Source of the DNA: Gramella jeungdoensis
GTDB lineage: Bacteria; Bacteroidota; Bacteroidia; Flavobacteriales; Flavobacteriaceae
Assembly (NCBI RefSeq): GCF_023805255.1
Contig: NZ_JAMSCK010000002.1
Location: 248,001 to 312,000, forward strand
DNA length: 64,000 bases
Direction of reading: 5' to 3'
Each line of letters begins with the position of its first letter. The first letter of the stretch is position 1. The notes beneath the pieces were generated by a model. It had not been told where the DNA came from. It made no database searches and worked only from the letters and a program-made list of their open reading frames with translations. Positions 34,695 through 43,361 of the stretch are shown here, one piece after another. A program made the position numbers and the translations under genes.

Positions 34695-37322
34695 TTAAAA
34701 TTGTTGGCCAATGATAAAATGTGTTTCCCATCCATTTGGACCTTCTTGCCCTACTATAGGGTCGAATCCATATCCAAAATCAATTCCCAGTAATCCGAAG
34801 GTAGGCATAAAAATTCTTAATCCCACTCCGGCCGATCTACTCAATTGAAACGGATTGTAATCCCTGAAATTATCATATGAAGCTCCCGCCTCTAGAAATG
34901 AAAGTGCATAGATAGAAGCAGCTGGCTTTAAGGTTATAGGGAACCTTAATTCTAAGGAGTACTTGTTGTAAATTGTTGCTCCGTCATCTCTGGCATTTAC
35001 AGGTCTGTCAATAGGTACAACCGATTGATTAGGGTAACCTCTTAACTGTATGGTCTCTCTGCCGTCTAGGCTGTAAGCTCCAAGTCCATCCCCTCCAACA
35101 TAGAAACGCTCAAAAGGAGGTACGCCTCGTGCGCTGTTGTATGCTCCAAGGAAACCGTATTCGGCATGCGTTCTTAGAACAAGGTTACTACTTGGTCCAA
35201 AGCTGGCGAGGTTATTATACCAGGTTCCCGCAAATTTGATCTTATAGAACTCCAGCCAGTTGTATTTCTTTTGATCTACTTTTTGTGTATCTGGTACAGA
35301 ATTCTCAGGACTCACCCTGTTGCCATTATTATCAATAAGATTTCCATTCTCATCTCTCAACTGGTATTCGTCCATGTTTTCAAGATTTCCATAATCCACA
35401 CCATTCCACAGAGAATATGGTGGAGTAAGCTTTGCGGTAAATGAGAACTTCGAACCTTGGGTAGGGAAAATCGGGTTGAAAGCAGTGTTGTCTCTCGTAA
35501 TACCTAATTGGTAATAAAGATTATTGGAGAACCCATCACCAAAGGTGAATAAGCCCGTATTATAATTGTTAAGATCATAACGCTGGAAACCTACCAGGTT
35601 AGATACGGTAACGTACTGATCTGGAGAAGTCAGTCTTTTTGCAAGGCCAACACTTACCCCAAGAATATCAAAGCTTCGGCTTTTATCAGCTTCCCTATTG
35701 ATGTAATCAAAAAGGAATTGTCTTGTATAGCTAAAGGAGGTCGATAAGCTTACCGGTCTTTTTCCTCCCAGCCATGGTTCCCTGAAGGAAAGGCTATAGG
35801 TTTGATAGAAAGTACTCGCCTGAGCCCTTAAAGATAAGGTTTGTCCGTCTCCCATCGGGATAGGATCATATGCATCCTTGTCAAATAGCCCCTGTATAGA
35901 GAAGTTGTTGAAAGATAAACCTAAGGTACCTATGAAGCCTCCGCCTCCATAACCACCCTGGAGTTCTATCTGGCTTGAACCTGATTCCACTACCGGGTAT
36001 TCAAGGCTAAGAGTACCAGCTTGAGGGTCCGGTTCAATGAATTTTGGTTCCAGTTGTTCTGCATCAAAGAAGCCTAACTGACCAAGTTCCCTTACCGTAG
36101 CGACTACAGCTTCCTGACTGTATTTCTGCCCGGGTTTTGTTCTCATTTCCCGGTAGATCACATGGTCTTTTGTTTTCTCGTTCCCGGTAACCCTTATTTC
36201 ATCAAAATAAGCTTCTTTACCTTCAACTATCCTGACCTCAAAATCTATCGTATCATTATACACGTTGGTTTCAACCAGATCGATATTGGAGAACAGGTAA
36301 CCATTGTTTTGATATAGGTTGGCTACCGATGTCTTATTGGGTTCTCTTCCCTGTACACGTTCTTCTATAAGAACACCGTTATATACATCTCCTTTTTTAA
36401 GACCAAGAACTCTGTCCAGGGTTTCATCGGTATAAGCTGAATTTCCAAGGAAATTTATGTCTCCGATATAATACCGATTTCCTTCTTCTACATTAATCCT
36501 CAGGGCTATTGTCTCTTCGTCTTTTTTCACTAGAGTATCTGAAATGATTCGGGCATCCCTGTAACCCTGTTCTTTGTATTTGTCAATTACGGCTTCTTTA
36601 TCTTCCTGGTAATCTGCTCTTACAAACTTGGAACGTTTCCAGAAGCGGAATAGATTCTTCTGCTTCGTGTTCTTCATCTTCCGTCTAAGCTTGGCGTCAG
36701 ATAATTTATCATTGCCGATGAATTCTATATCTGCGATCTTAACGCGATCACCCTTATTTACATCAACTACCATATTCACCTTATTTGAAGGGGTGTCTGT
36801 AGTATCTGTGGCCTCAGATGTTCTTATGGCTACTTTAGCGTTGAAATAACCCTCTTTTCTATATTTATTCTCGATATAGTTCTTGGTGGTAGTAAGAAGG
36901 TTTTCGGTTACTTTCACTCCCGGCTTTAGATTATTCTCATCGATAAGCTCATCGCGCTTACCTTTTTTCTTTAAACCTGTGAATTTTACCTGGTTTAATA
37001 CCGGTACTTCTTTGATCTCAAGCTCGAGGTCGGCCACATTTCCTTCAACATTGGTGATATAGAAATTAATATCGCTAAAAAGGTCCAGTTCCCATAATTT
37101 CTTGATTACCGAACTTAGTTTGTCTCCGGGGATATATATTTCATCACCTTTTTTTAAGCCGGTATAGGCTATAACTGTACTTTCGTTATAGGTGGTGGTT
37201 CCTGTAACCTTTATGTCGCCTATGGTGTATTTTTTAGAGTCTCCAAGAGGTAGGTCCTGTGCTTTTGCGGCTATGCTGAATATGAAACAAATCGTAAAGA
37301 GTGTAATTATCTTTTTTGTCAT
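34695..37322 (-). CDS. bamA: BamA, outer-membrane protein assembly factor
   Basis: Central Omp85 insertase for beta-barrel proteins, 875 residues from the ATG at 37322, where MTKKIITLFTICF gives a proper signal peptide; the longer frame from 37499 runs back into uppS and was rejected. Five POTRA repeats (about 35-440) precede a 16-stranded barrel. The barrel contains a long Asn/Asp-rich extracellular loop (around the LRDENGNLIDNNGNR segment), common in Bacteroidota. The gene starts seven bases after uppS and is followed by the Skp genes, so chaperone and insertase are co-expressed. Confidence 0.96.
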   Translation of the reverse strand: MTKKIITLFTICFIFSIAAKAQDLPLGDSKKYTIGDIKVTGTTTYNESTVIAYTGLKKGDEIYIPGDKLSSVIKKLWELDLFSDINFYITNVEGNVADLELEIKEVPVLNQVKFTGLKKKGKRDELIDENNLKPGVKVTENLLTTTKNYIENKYRKEGYFNAKVAIRTSEATDTTDTPSNKVNMVVDVNKGDRVKIADIEFIGNDKLSDAKLRRKMKNTKQKNLFRFWKRSKFVRADYQEDKEAVIDKYKEQGYRDARIISDTLVKKDEETIALRINVEEGNRYYIGDINFLGNSAYTDETLDRVLGLKKGDVYNGVLIEERVQGREPNKTSVANLYQNNGYLFSNIDLVETNVYNDTIDFEVRIVEGKEAYFDEIRVTGNEKTKDHVIYREMRTKPGQKYSQEAVVATVRELGQLGFFDAEQLEPKFIEPDPQAGTLSLEYPVVESGSSQIELQGGYGGGGFIGTLGLSFNNFSIQGLFDKDAYDPIPMGDGQTLSLRAQASTFYQTYSLSFREPWLGGKRPVSLSTSFSYTRQFLFDYINREADKSRSFDILGVSVGLAKRLTSPDQYVTVSNLVGFQRYDLNNYNTGLFTFGDGFSNNLYYQLGITRDNTAFNPIFPTQGSKFSFTAKLTPPYSLWNGVDYGNLENMDEYQLRDENGNLIDNNGNRVSPENSVPDTQKVDQKKYNWLEFYKIKFAGTWYNNLASFGPSSNLVLRTHAEYGFLGAYNSARGVPPFERFYVGGDGLGAYSLDGRETIQLRGYPNQSVVPIDRPVNARDDGATIYNKYSLELRFPITLKPAASIYALSFLEAGASYDNFRDYNPFQLSRSAGVGLRIFMPTFGLLGIDFGYGFDPIVGQEGPNGWETHFIIGQQF

Positions 37323-37329
37323 GGATGCA

Positions 37330-38070
37330 CTAACTGAGTTGCTCACTTGTTTTTCCAAATCTTCTTTCTCTGTTTTGATAGTTGTATATGGCTTCAAAAA
37401 GATCGTTCCTTCTAAATTCCGGCCATAGGATTTTCGTAAAATACAATTCGGCATAAGCAATCTGCCATAACAGAAAATTGCTAATGCGCTGTTCACCACT
37501 GGTGCGGATCAAAAGATCTACATCTGGTAAATTTCGGGTGTAAAGATGCTCATTTATAACCGATTCATCAACTGCATCAGGGTTTAATTCTTCACTTTTT
37601 ACTTTGTTCGCAATTTGCCTTATGCAATTAGTTAGTTCTTCCCGGCTTCCATAACTAAGAGCAAGGGTTAAAACCATATGGGAATTACCTGAGGTCTTAT
37701 CGATAACGTCCTGCAGTTCCCTTCGTGCTTTCTTTGGGAGGCTGGAGATATTTCCAATGGAATTAAGTCTAATATTATTGTCGGTCAGGGTCTTTATCTC
37801 CTTTTTTAGAGAAGAGACAAGAAGACGCATAAGGGTGTCTACTTCAAGTTTAGGCCTGTTCCAGTTTTCGGTAGAAAATGCGTAAAGTGTAAGATTTTTT
37901 ACTCCAAGTTCGGCACATCCTTCAACAACATCTCTTACTGCCTTAGTGCCCTCTTCGTGGCCTGAAGCTCTTAGTAAACCTTTCTGTTTAGCCCACCGGC
38001 CATTGCCGTCCATGATGATCGCCACATGGGCCGGAAGTTTATCAAGGTTTATCTTGTCTTTGTAGTTCAT
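37330..38070 (-). CDS. uppS: Isoprenyl transferase (undecaprenyl diphosphate synthase)
   Basis: Cis-prenyltransferase that makes the C55 lipid carrier for cell-wall and glycan precursors. 246 residues, with the signature HVAIIMDGNGRWAKQKG (15-31), the catalytic Asp in MDGNGR, YAFSTENWNRP, and RTSGEQRISNFLLWQ near the C-terminus. It sits one base beyond the stop of the PorG-like gene and seven before bamA, so it is embedded in an envelope-assembly operon. Confidence 0.97.
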   Translation of the reverse strand: MNYKDKINLDKLPAHVAIIMDGNGRWAKQKGLLRASGHEEGTKAVRDVVEGCAELGVKNLTLYAFSTENWNRPKLEVDTLMRLLVSSLKKEIKTLTDNNIRLNSIGNISSLPKKARRELQDVIDKTSGNSHMVLTLALSYGSREELTNCIRQIANKVKSEELNPDAVDESVINEHLYTRNLPDVDLLIRTSGEQRISNFLLWQIAYAELYFTKILWPEFRRNDLFEAIYNYQNRERRFGKTSEQLS

Positions 38071-38769
38071 TTAAAAGCAATAACAAGGCTTGCGCCCAAA
38101 TGTAAATGTTAAGGTTAGACCGGTGAAAACATACCAGTCATTAGTGTTTCTGTTTCCGAATTCGGCATCTGGTTCCCGTCTATCTAAGTATTCTTCGGGC
38201 CAGCTACCATCCAGATTGTCTGTAAAGGTGTACCTGGCGCCTATTTCGAAAGCTGTAATAATATGTTCGGTAACTGCTTCTTTATAACCCATGGTCATCG
38301 GGATGGCAAAAGACCAGTTTGTCCCTTCGTTTACCAGATTTCCACCTCTTCCGTTCTTCAGCCATAGATGATCTGCTCTAAAATAAGTAACCCCTGTATA
38401 TAAATAGGGTGTACTTTGTGGCAAAGCTTCAGAAAGGTCATAATCCCAGAAATTGAATTCTATTCCTAAAGAGGCCTCCGCTATGGTATTATCAAAAGAA
38501 TAGCCACGCTGCTGCCTTCTCGTGTCATGAGACTTTGTATCATCGGCAGATATTTCTGCATACAATAATGTAAGTCTCAACGCGTGCCGGGTACTTCTGT
38601 TCCATTTTGCGATAACACCGCCTACCGGAGTGTTGGGTAGAATATAGTTGGTTCTCCCCACATCACCGATAAAATTCGCACCTCCGGCAAAAGCCCCTAC
38701 TTCAACCTGTTGTGAGTATGTGCTTACTGTAAAAAATGCCATCACTACAAATGTGATTATGTACCTCAT
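38071..38769 (-). CDS. DUF6089 family outer-membrane protein, PorG-like
   Basis: Small outer-membrane protein of 232 residues: signal peptide (1-20, ending YSQ), mature start QVEVGAFAGGANFIGDVG, then about eight amphipathic strands ending FTFGRKPCYCF. This is the DUF6089 family, which includes PorG, a protein found associated with the PorK/PorN ring of the type IX secretion machine. The link to type IX secretion is from family knowledge, not from sequence context alone, although sprA, remB and a PorP gene are in the window. First gene of the uppS-bamA-skp run, with a good promoter in front. Cysteines at the very C-terminus are unusual for a barrel. Confidence 0.75.
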   Translation of the reverse strand: MRYIITFVVMAFFTVSTYSQQVEVGAFAGGANFIGDVGRTNYILPNTPVGGVIAKWNRSTRHALRLTLLYAEISADDTKSHDTRRQQRGYSFDNTIAEASLGIEFNFWDYDLSEALPQSTPYLYTGVTYFRADHLWLKNGRGGNLVNEGTNWSFAIPMTMGYKEAVTEHIITAFEIGARYTFTDNLDGSWPEEYLDRREPDAEFGNRNTNDWYVFTGLTLTFTFGRKPCYCF

Positions 38770-38786
38770 AGGTTTACAAAAGTTTG

Positions 38787-38815
38787 CAAATATAACAATT
38801 CTGTTTGCTCTGCAA
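38787..38815 (-). promoter_or_regulatory. Bacteroidota-type promoter of the PorG-like/uppS/bamA operon
   Basis: On the minus strand TTG (38813-38815), an 18-base spacer and TATATTTG (38787-38794) fit the consensus. Transcription would start near 38780, about 11 bases before the ATG at 38769. Confidence 0.65.
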
Positions 38816-38869
38816 TAATTTGAGCAGATTTGTACATAGGTATAAACACTTTTTGGAAGCTTTTATTGC

Positions 38870-39754
38870 TTAGTTGCGCTTGTCTTCACCCCATAGCAGT
38901 TTTTTTCGAAGAGTGTTCAAAAAACTATCTTCCTGTAGTTCTACAAAATTTATGGTGTAGGGTGCTTTTTGTATGATGATTTCGGTATCGTTCTCCAAAG
39001 TGGCAATACGGGAGTCCATAGAGACCAGATGTTCCTTTTCCCTTCCCGAAACTTTTAATTTTATTGTGGTATGATCTTTTATAACCAGTGGTCTTGCGTT
39101 CAAATTGTGTGGTGCGATAGGGGTGATTACCAAAGAATCTGCATCTGGTGTGATCACGGGGCCACCACAACTTAGAGAATATCCGGTGGAACCTGTTGGG
39201 GTTGAAATGATAAGTCCGTCAGCCCAGTAAGAAGTGAGGTACTGATCGTCCAGCCAGGTGTCTACCGTGATCATTGAGGTAGTATTCTTTCTGCTTACGG
39301 CTATTTCGTTCAGGGCAATATGTGAGAATACCGGATCAAAACTTTTGGGATTGGTTTTGAGTGTTAGTACAGATCTTGGTGAGAGGCTAAATTTTTTCTC
39401 CAGGATTTCGTCAAGGGTTCCTTTGATCTGCTCTTTCTGAATAGTTGCCAGAAATCCTAGCCTTCCTGTATTTATGCCCACAATAGGGATATTAAGATTG
39501 CGGATATAGTTTATTGACTTGAGAATCGTTCCATCTCCGCCTATACAAAAGAAAAGGTCAAAAGAATTGTCCAGTTCTTCAAAGGCACTAAAATGCCTAT
39601 AATCCTTATCTATTGTCTTATTGCTCTTTATAAGCTCAAGGAAATCCTCTTCTATGAGGACCTCTACGTTTTTCTGATTTAAAAGCTCGAGCAGTTGGCC
39701 TATATACTGGGCGGCGTTAGCGTGGTAAAACTGACCGTAGATGCCTATCTTCAT
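38870..39754 (-). CDS. nadK: NAD kinase
   Basis: Phosphorylates NAD to NADP in the cytoplasm. 294 residues. The conserved GGDG motif lies at 72-75 (CIGGDGTIL), the NE motif in LNEIAVSR, and the glycine-rich PTGSTGYSLSCGGP block follows; all are diagnostic. Encoded four bases downstream of the CBS-domain gene, so the two probably share a transcript. It is separated from the PorG-like gene by a 100-base gap containing the promoter described there. Confidence 0.97.
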   Translation of the reverse strand: MKIGIYGQFYHANAAQYIGQLLELLNQKNVEVLIEEDFLELIKSNKTIDKDYRHFSAFEELDNSFDLFFCIGGDGTILKSINYIRNLNIPIVGINTGRLGFLATIQKEQIKGTLDEILEKKFSLSPRSVLTLKTNPKSFDPVFSHIALNEIAVSRKNTTSMITVDTWLDDQYLTSYWADGLIISTPTGSTGYSLSCGGPVITPDADSLVITPIAPHNLNARPLVIKDHTTIKLKVSGREKEHLVSMDSRIATLENDTEIIIQKAPYTINFVELQEDSFLNTLRKKLLWGEDKRN

Positions 39755-39757
39755 AGA

Positions 39758-40414
39758 TTAAATATTCAGATATTTATCCAGATATTTGGATCGATCTTTA
39801 AGGTTTTTATTAAAGGTGTCTTCCTGGTGTTCCGAGATTATAATATATCCATACCTTCTGAAAGACTGAATAATTTCATTCATTCCCGAAGGAGAGATTT
39901 TAAGGGTGATCTCGGCCATGTCATTTTCTATCTTGGATACAAATGAACCTAACAGATGTGCGTTGTGGGATTCCACTATCTGACTGATTTCGCCGAAAGT
40001 AAAATCCTTGAATGCCTTTTCTATTATGAGAATATTTCCAGGCTCATGAAGGAAGGGTGTCTCCTTAAAAAGAGAGATCATTTCATTCAGTTCAACATAG
40101 CCCAGGTATTTGTTGTCATCGTCCAGCACCGGAAGTATATTCGAGTTGTTCTGGGCGAAAGCCTCCAGGCTATCAAGCCAGTAATTGCTTTCTCGTACAT
40201 AGAAACCTTCAAGGGCATAACGATAATCATCAATTGTTTTTTCGTTCTCAAAACACCTGATGTCGTTCTCAGAGATACAACCTACATAGACCCCTTCATT
40301 TTCAACTGGAAGATGTGTATAGGTTAACTGATTGAAAAGTTTCTGAATATCTCCTATCTTTTCTGAAAGGCTCAATATTTCAACGTCATTTAATATGTGT
40401 TCTTTCAAACTCAT
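39758..40414 (-). CDS. CBS-domain protein
   Basis: Protein of 218 residues with two CBS motifs in the first 130 residues (TYTHLPVENEGVYVGCISEND and NILPVLDDDNKYLGYVEL), followed by a region resembling an ACT-like fold (about 140-210). CBS pairs bind adenine nucleotides and regulate attached or partner proteins; here no catalytic domain is attached. Pairing with nadK suggests a possible nucleotide-sensing role, which remains an inference. It diverges from pdxJ with an 88-base shared upstream region. Confidence 0.85.
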   Translation of the reverse strand: MSLKEHILNDVEILSLSEKIGDIQKLFNQLTYTHLPVENEGVYVGCISENDIRCFENEKTIDDYRYALEGFYVRESNYWLDSLEAFAQNNSNILPVLDDDNKYLGYVELNEMISLFKETPFLHEPGNILIIEKAFKDFTFGEISQIVESHNAHLLGSFVSKIENDMAEITLKISPSGMNEIIQSFRRYGYIIISEHQEDTFNKNLKDRSKYLDKYLNI

Positions 40415-40455
40415 TTCTCAACTCCTTTTCTGCAAATTAATCAAAATAATATTCA

Positions 40456-40483
40456 TTGAAGCAGACTCCTCTTTGTATTTTTG
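40456..40483 (+). promoter_or_regulatory. Promoter of pdxJ
   Basis: TTG at 40456-40458 and TATTTTTG at 40476-40483 with a 17-base spacer, slightly shorter than usual. The leader before the pdxJ ATG at 40503 would be about 13 bases. Confidence 0.5.
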
Positions 40484-40502
40484 TTAATAAAAGGAAGTAA
40501 AA

Positions 40503-41216
40503 ATGACCAAATTAAGTGTAAATATCAACAAAATTGCCACCTTGAGAAATGCAAGAGGAGGAGATGTTCCCAATGTACTTGAAGCTGCCAGGAATATTGA
40601 GGCTTTTGGGGCTGAAGGGATTACAGTGCATCCGCGGCCAGATGAAAGGCATATCAGGTATGCCGATGTGAGGGAGTTGAAACCAGTCCTTACTACTGAA
40701 TTCAATATTGAGGGTAAGCCAATACAACAATTTATAGATCTCGTTCTGGAAGTGAAACCTGCACAGGTTACCCTTGTACCCGATGCTGAGGATGCAATAA
40801 CATCTAACGCCGGCTGGGATACCATAAAGCACAGGCAGTATTTGCAGGAGGTCATTGCCGAGTTCAATTCAAATGGGATACGTACCTCCATATTTGTGGA
40901 TCCCGATAAGAAAATGATTGAAGGTGCATCAAAAACCGGAACGAACCGAATCGAATTATATACCGAAAGTTTTGCTGTTGGTTATGCACAAGGAGATACG
41001 GGAGCGGTGAGACCTTATGCTGAGTGTGCGGAAATGGCGCATGAGCTTGGTTTAGAGGTAAACGCCGGTCATGATCTTTCATTAAAGAATCTTCGCGCCT
41101 TTAAGGAAAATGTTCCTCATCTGGCCGAAGTTTCTATTGGCCATGCCCTGATTTCTGAAGCTCTTTACCTGGGGCTTCAAAAAACCATTGAACAATACTT
41201 AAATCTTTTAAAATAA
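40503..41216 (+). CDS. pdxJ: Pyridoxine 5'-phosphate synthase
   Basis: Joins 3-amino-2-oxopropyl phosphate and deoxyxylulose phosphate to form pyridoxine phosphate in the deoxyxylulose-dependent vitamin B6 pathway. 237 residues, a TIM barrel. Diagnostic segments: [17 protein letters not shown] at the start, [12 protein letters not shown] (about 41-52), QVTLVPDA, and [13 protein letters not shown]. The family length is normal. The alpha/beta hydrolase gene starts three bases later, suggesting one transcript. Confidence 0.97.
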   Translation: MTKLSVNINKIATLRNARGGDVPNVLEAARNIEAFGAEGITVHPRPDERHIRYADVRELKPVLTTEFNIEGKPIQQFIDLVLEVKPAQVTLVPDAEDAITSNAGWDTIKHRQYLQEVIAEFNSNGIRTSIFVDPDKKMIEGASKTGTNRIELYTESFAVGYAQGDTGAVRPYAECAEMAHELGLEVNAGHDLSLKNLRAFKENVPHLAEVSIGHALISEALYLGLQKTIEQYLNLLK

Positions 41217-41219
41217 AAT

Positions 41220-41981
41220 ATGGAATTACACTCTGTGATCCTTGGAGAAGGAAAGCCTTTTCTTGTTCTGCATGGCTTTCTGGGGATGAGCGATAATTGG
41301 AAAACTTTAGGGAAGCAATTTGCCAAAGATGGTTTCGAGGTGCATCTGATAGATCAGCGAAATCATGGAAAAAGTCCGCATAGCGATGAATTTTCATATC
41401 AATTGATGGCTGAGGATATAAAACATTATTGTGACTCGCATAATTTGACAGACATCATTTTACTAGGACATTCTATGGGGGGGAAGACAGCGATGCTAAC
41501 CGCCTGTGAGAATGAAGGTCTTGTTGAGAGGTTGATCGTGGTAGACATAGCTCCTAAATATTACGCTCCACACCATCAGCAGATCCTGAAAGGACTTACC
41601 GCATTAGATGAAGCTAAACTTACTTCAAGAGGTGATGCCGAAAACTTTCTGAAGGAATACATCCCGGAAACTGGTGTAAGGCTGTTTCTACTCAAAAATC
41701 TTTACTGGAAAACAAAAGAACAGCTTTCACTAAAGCTTAATTTAAATGCTTTGAAGGCGAATGTGGAGAATATAGGTGAAGCTTTACCCGAGGAGGCAAA
41801 CTATGATGGTCCCACAATTTTTATTATGGGAGAAAATTCTGATTATATCACCGCTGAGGATCATTCAACAATAAAAGAACAGTTCCCCAATGCCGAAATC
41901 AGGGAAATAAAGAATGCAGGTCACTGGGTGCATGCTGAAAATATGAAGGACTTTTACGATACGGTAATCCGATTTGTTTAA
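41220..41981 (+). CDS. Alpha/beta-fold hydrolase, YbfF-like
   Basis: Esterase-type hydrolase of 253 residues. Nucleophile Ser85 lies in GHSMGG, the oxyanion region in LHGFLGMSDNW, the acid in the GENSDYI region and the catalytic His in AGHWVHAE (about 237). The pattern is close to YbfF-like cytoplasmic esterases. The natural substrate cannot be deduced. Tight coupling to pdxJ is conserved in several Flavobacteria as far as I recall, but a B6-related role is unproven. Confidence 0.9.
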   Translation: MELHSVILGEGKPFLVLHGFLGMSDNWKTLGKQFAKDGFEVHLIDQRNHGKSPHSDEFSYQLMAEDIKHYCDSHNLTDIILLGHSMGGKTAMLTACENEGLVERLIVVDIAPKYYAPHHQQILKGLTALDEAKLTSRGDAENFLKEYIPETGVRLFLLKNLYWKTKEQLSLKLNLNALKANVENIGEALPEEANYDGPTIFIMGENSDYITAEDHSTIKEQFPNAEIREIKNAGHWVHAENMKDFYDTVIRFV

Positions 41982-42028
41982 AACCTTTCTAAATTTATTA
42001 TGTATGCATAATAAACTCCGATGATTTG

Positions 42029-42058
42029 TTGCATAATCTCTATTTTATGCTATTTTTG
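42029..42058 (+). promoter_or_regulatory. Promoter of the FadL-type porin gene
   Basis: TTG at 42029-42031, 19-base spacer and TATTTTTG at 42051-42058 followed by GC; TTTG at 42025 gives an overlapping alternative. Leader of about 37 bases before the ATG at 42103. Confidence 0.65.
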
Positions 42059-42102
42059 GCGCAATTATTTTAAGACTTATAAAATATAATCCTATTTAAA
42101 TT

Positions 42103-43353
42103 ATGAAAAGACTATTTTTACTTGGCCTTTTTGTTATGGCTACGGCCATTACTTATGCCGGTGGTTACAGGGTGAGTTTGCAGGGGCAACGCTCGCTCGC
42201 TATGGGACATACCGGAGTTGCGATGGTGGATAATGCTGAACTGGCCTTTTTTAACCCTGCTGGACTTGTGTTTCTGGAAGATAAGATCAATGCTGCGGTT
42301 GGGGTGAGTGCGGTATTCTCTGATGTTGTATGGCAAAATGAAGAGTACGGTCAGATGGCAAGGACCGATAGTCCTGTAGGAACTCCATTTTACGCCTATT
42401 TTTCTTATAAATTAAGCGATAAGTTTAGTGTAGGCCTTGCTGCTTATACTCCATATGGTAGTTCGGTTGCCTGGGAAAAAGACTGGCCTGGATCTCATCT
42501 GGTGAATGATATTGAACTTGCTGCAATCTATATTCAGGCTCTTGGTTCTTATAAAATAAACGATAACCTCTCAGTGGGTGGTGGTCCTATTTATGTGAAT
42601 GGGTCTGTTAATTTCAATAGAAACCTTAATAGAAGCCTTACCGATCTTGAGGGTAACAGAAGTAATGTTACGATAGATGCTTCCGGAGTTAGTGCCTGGG
42701 GGTGGTCTGCAGGTGCTATGTGGAGTCCTGTAGATAGCTTGCGAATTGGTGTGAATTACCGTTCTGAGATCATTATGGACGCTGAAAATGGAGATGCAGA
42801 TTTCGAGAATATTCCAAATTCACCATTAACACCTTTTGAAGATACTACCTTTAATGCTGAATTACCGCTTCCGGCTGAATTGACCGTGGGTGTTTCGTAT
42901 CAGATGAACGATCAGTGGACCTTTGCTTTTGATTATAACCGAACTTTCTGGGATGTTTATGAGTCACTTGATGTTGATTTTGCGAATCCAAATATTCCTG
43001 ATTCTAGAAACCCAAGAAACTATGAGGATGCTTCGATCTATAGATTTGGTCTGCAGTATATCGCAAATGAGACCTTTACATTGAGAGCCGGATATTATTT
43101 TGATGAGTCACCTGTACAATCGGGATATTTTGCTCCGGAAACTCCAAGGAACGATTCCAATAACTTTACTGGAGGTCTTTCTATAAACGTAACCGATAAG
43201 GTGGCAATAGATGCTTCTTTCCTTTATAGCCGTTTTGAAGAGATAGATGAATCTTACGATTATTATCAGGAAAATGGAGAGAATGTGCCTTTTGAAGGTA
43301 CTTATAAATCTAGTGCCTTTGTTCCTGGACTTGGTGTAACAATTAAAATTTAA
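42103..43353 (+). CDS. OmpP1/FadL family outer-membrane transporter
   Basis: Outer-membrane barrel of 416 residues for hydrophobic compounds such as fatty acids. Signal peptide 1-19 (ending TYAGG), then SLQGQRSLAMGHTGVAM and ELAFFNPAGLVFL, which are the N-terminal hatch motifs of the FadL/TodX family. Fourteen or so amphipathic strands follow, and it ends on a strand with a terminal isoleucine. An SGNH-type lipoprotein gene begins eight bases after its stop; the two probably form one transcript ending at the terminator at 44942. Confidence 0.92.
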   Translation: MKRLFLLGLFVMATAITYAGGYRVSLQGQRSLAMGHTGVAMVDNAELAFFNPAGLVFLEDKINAAVGVSAVFSDVVWQNEEYGQMARTDSPVGTPFYAYFSYKLSDKFSVGLAAYTPYGSSVAWEKDWPGSHLVNDIELAAIYIQALGSYKINDNLSVGGGPIYVNGSVNFNRNLNRSLTDLEGNRSNVTIDASGVSAWGWSAGAMWSPVDSLRIGVNYRSEIIMDAENGDADFENIPNSPLTPFEDTTFNAELPLPAELTVGVSYQMNDQWTFAFDYNRTFWDVYESLDVDFANPNIPDSRNPRNYEDASIYRFGLQYIANETFTLRAGYYFDESPVQSGYFAPETPRNDSNNFTGGLSINVTDKVAIDASFLYSRFEEIDESYDYYQENGENVPFEGTYKSSAFVPGLGVTIKI

Positions 43354-43361
43354 TCAGAGAA

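Noticed and set aside
37323-37499. Longer N-terminus for BamA
   Set aside because: It would lie inside uppS and place 59 residues ahead of an ideal signal peptide at the ATG at 37322.
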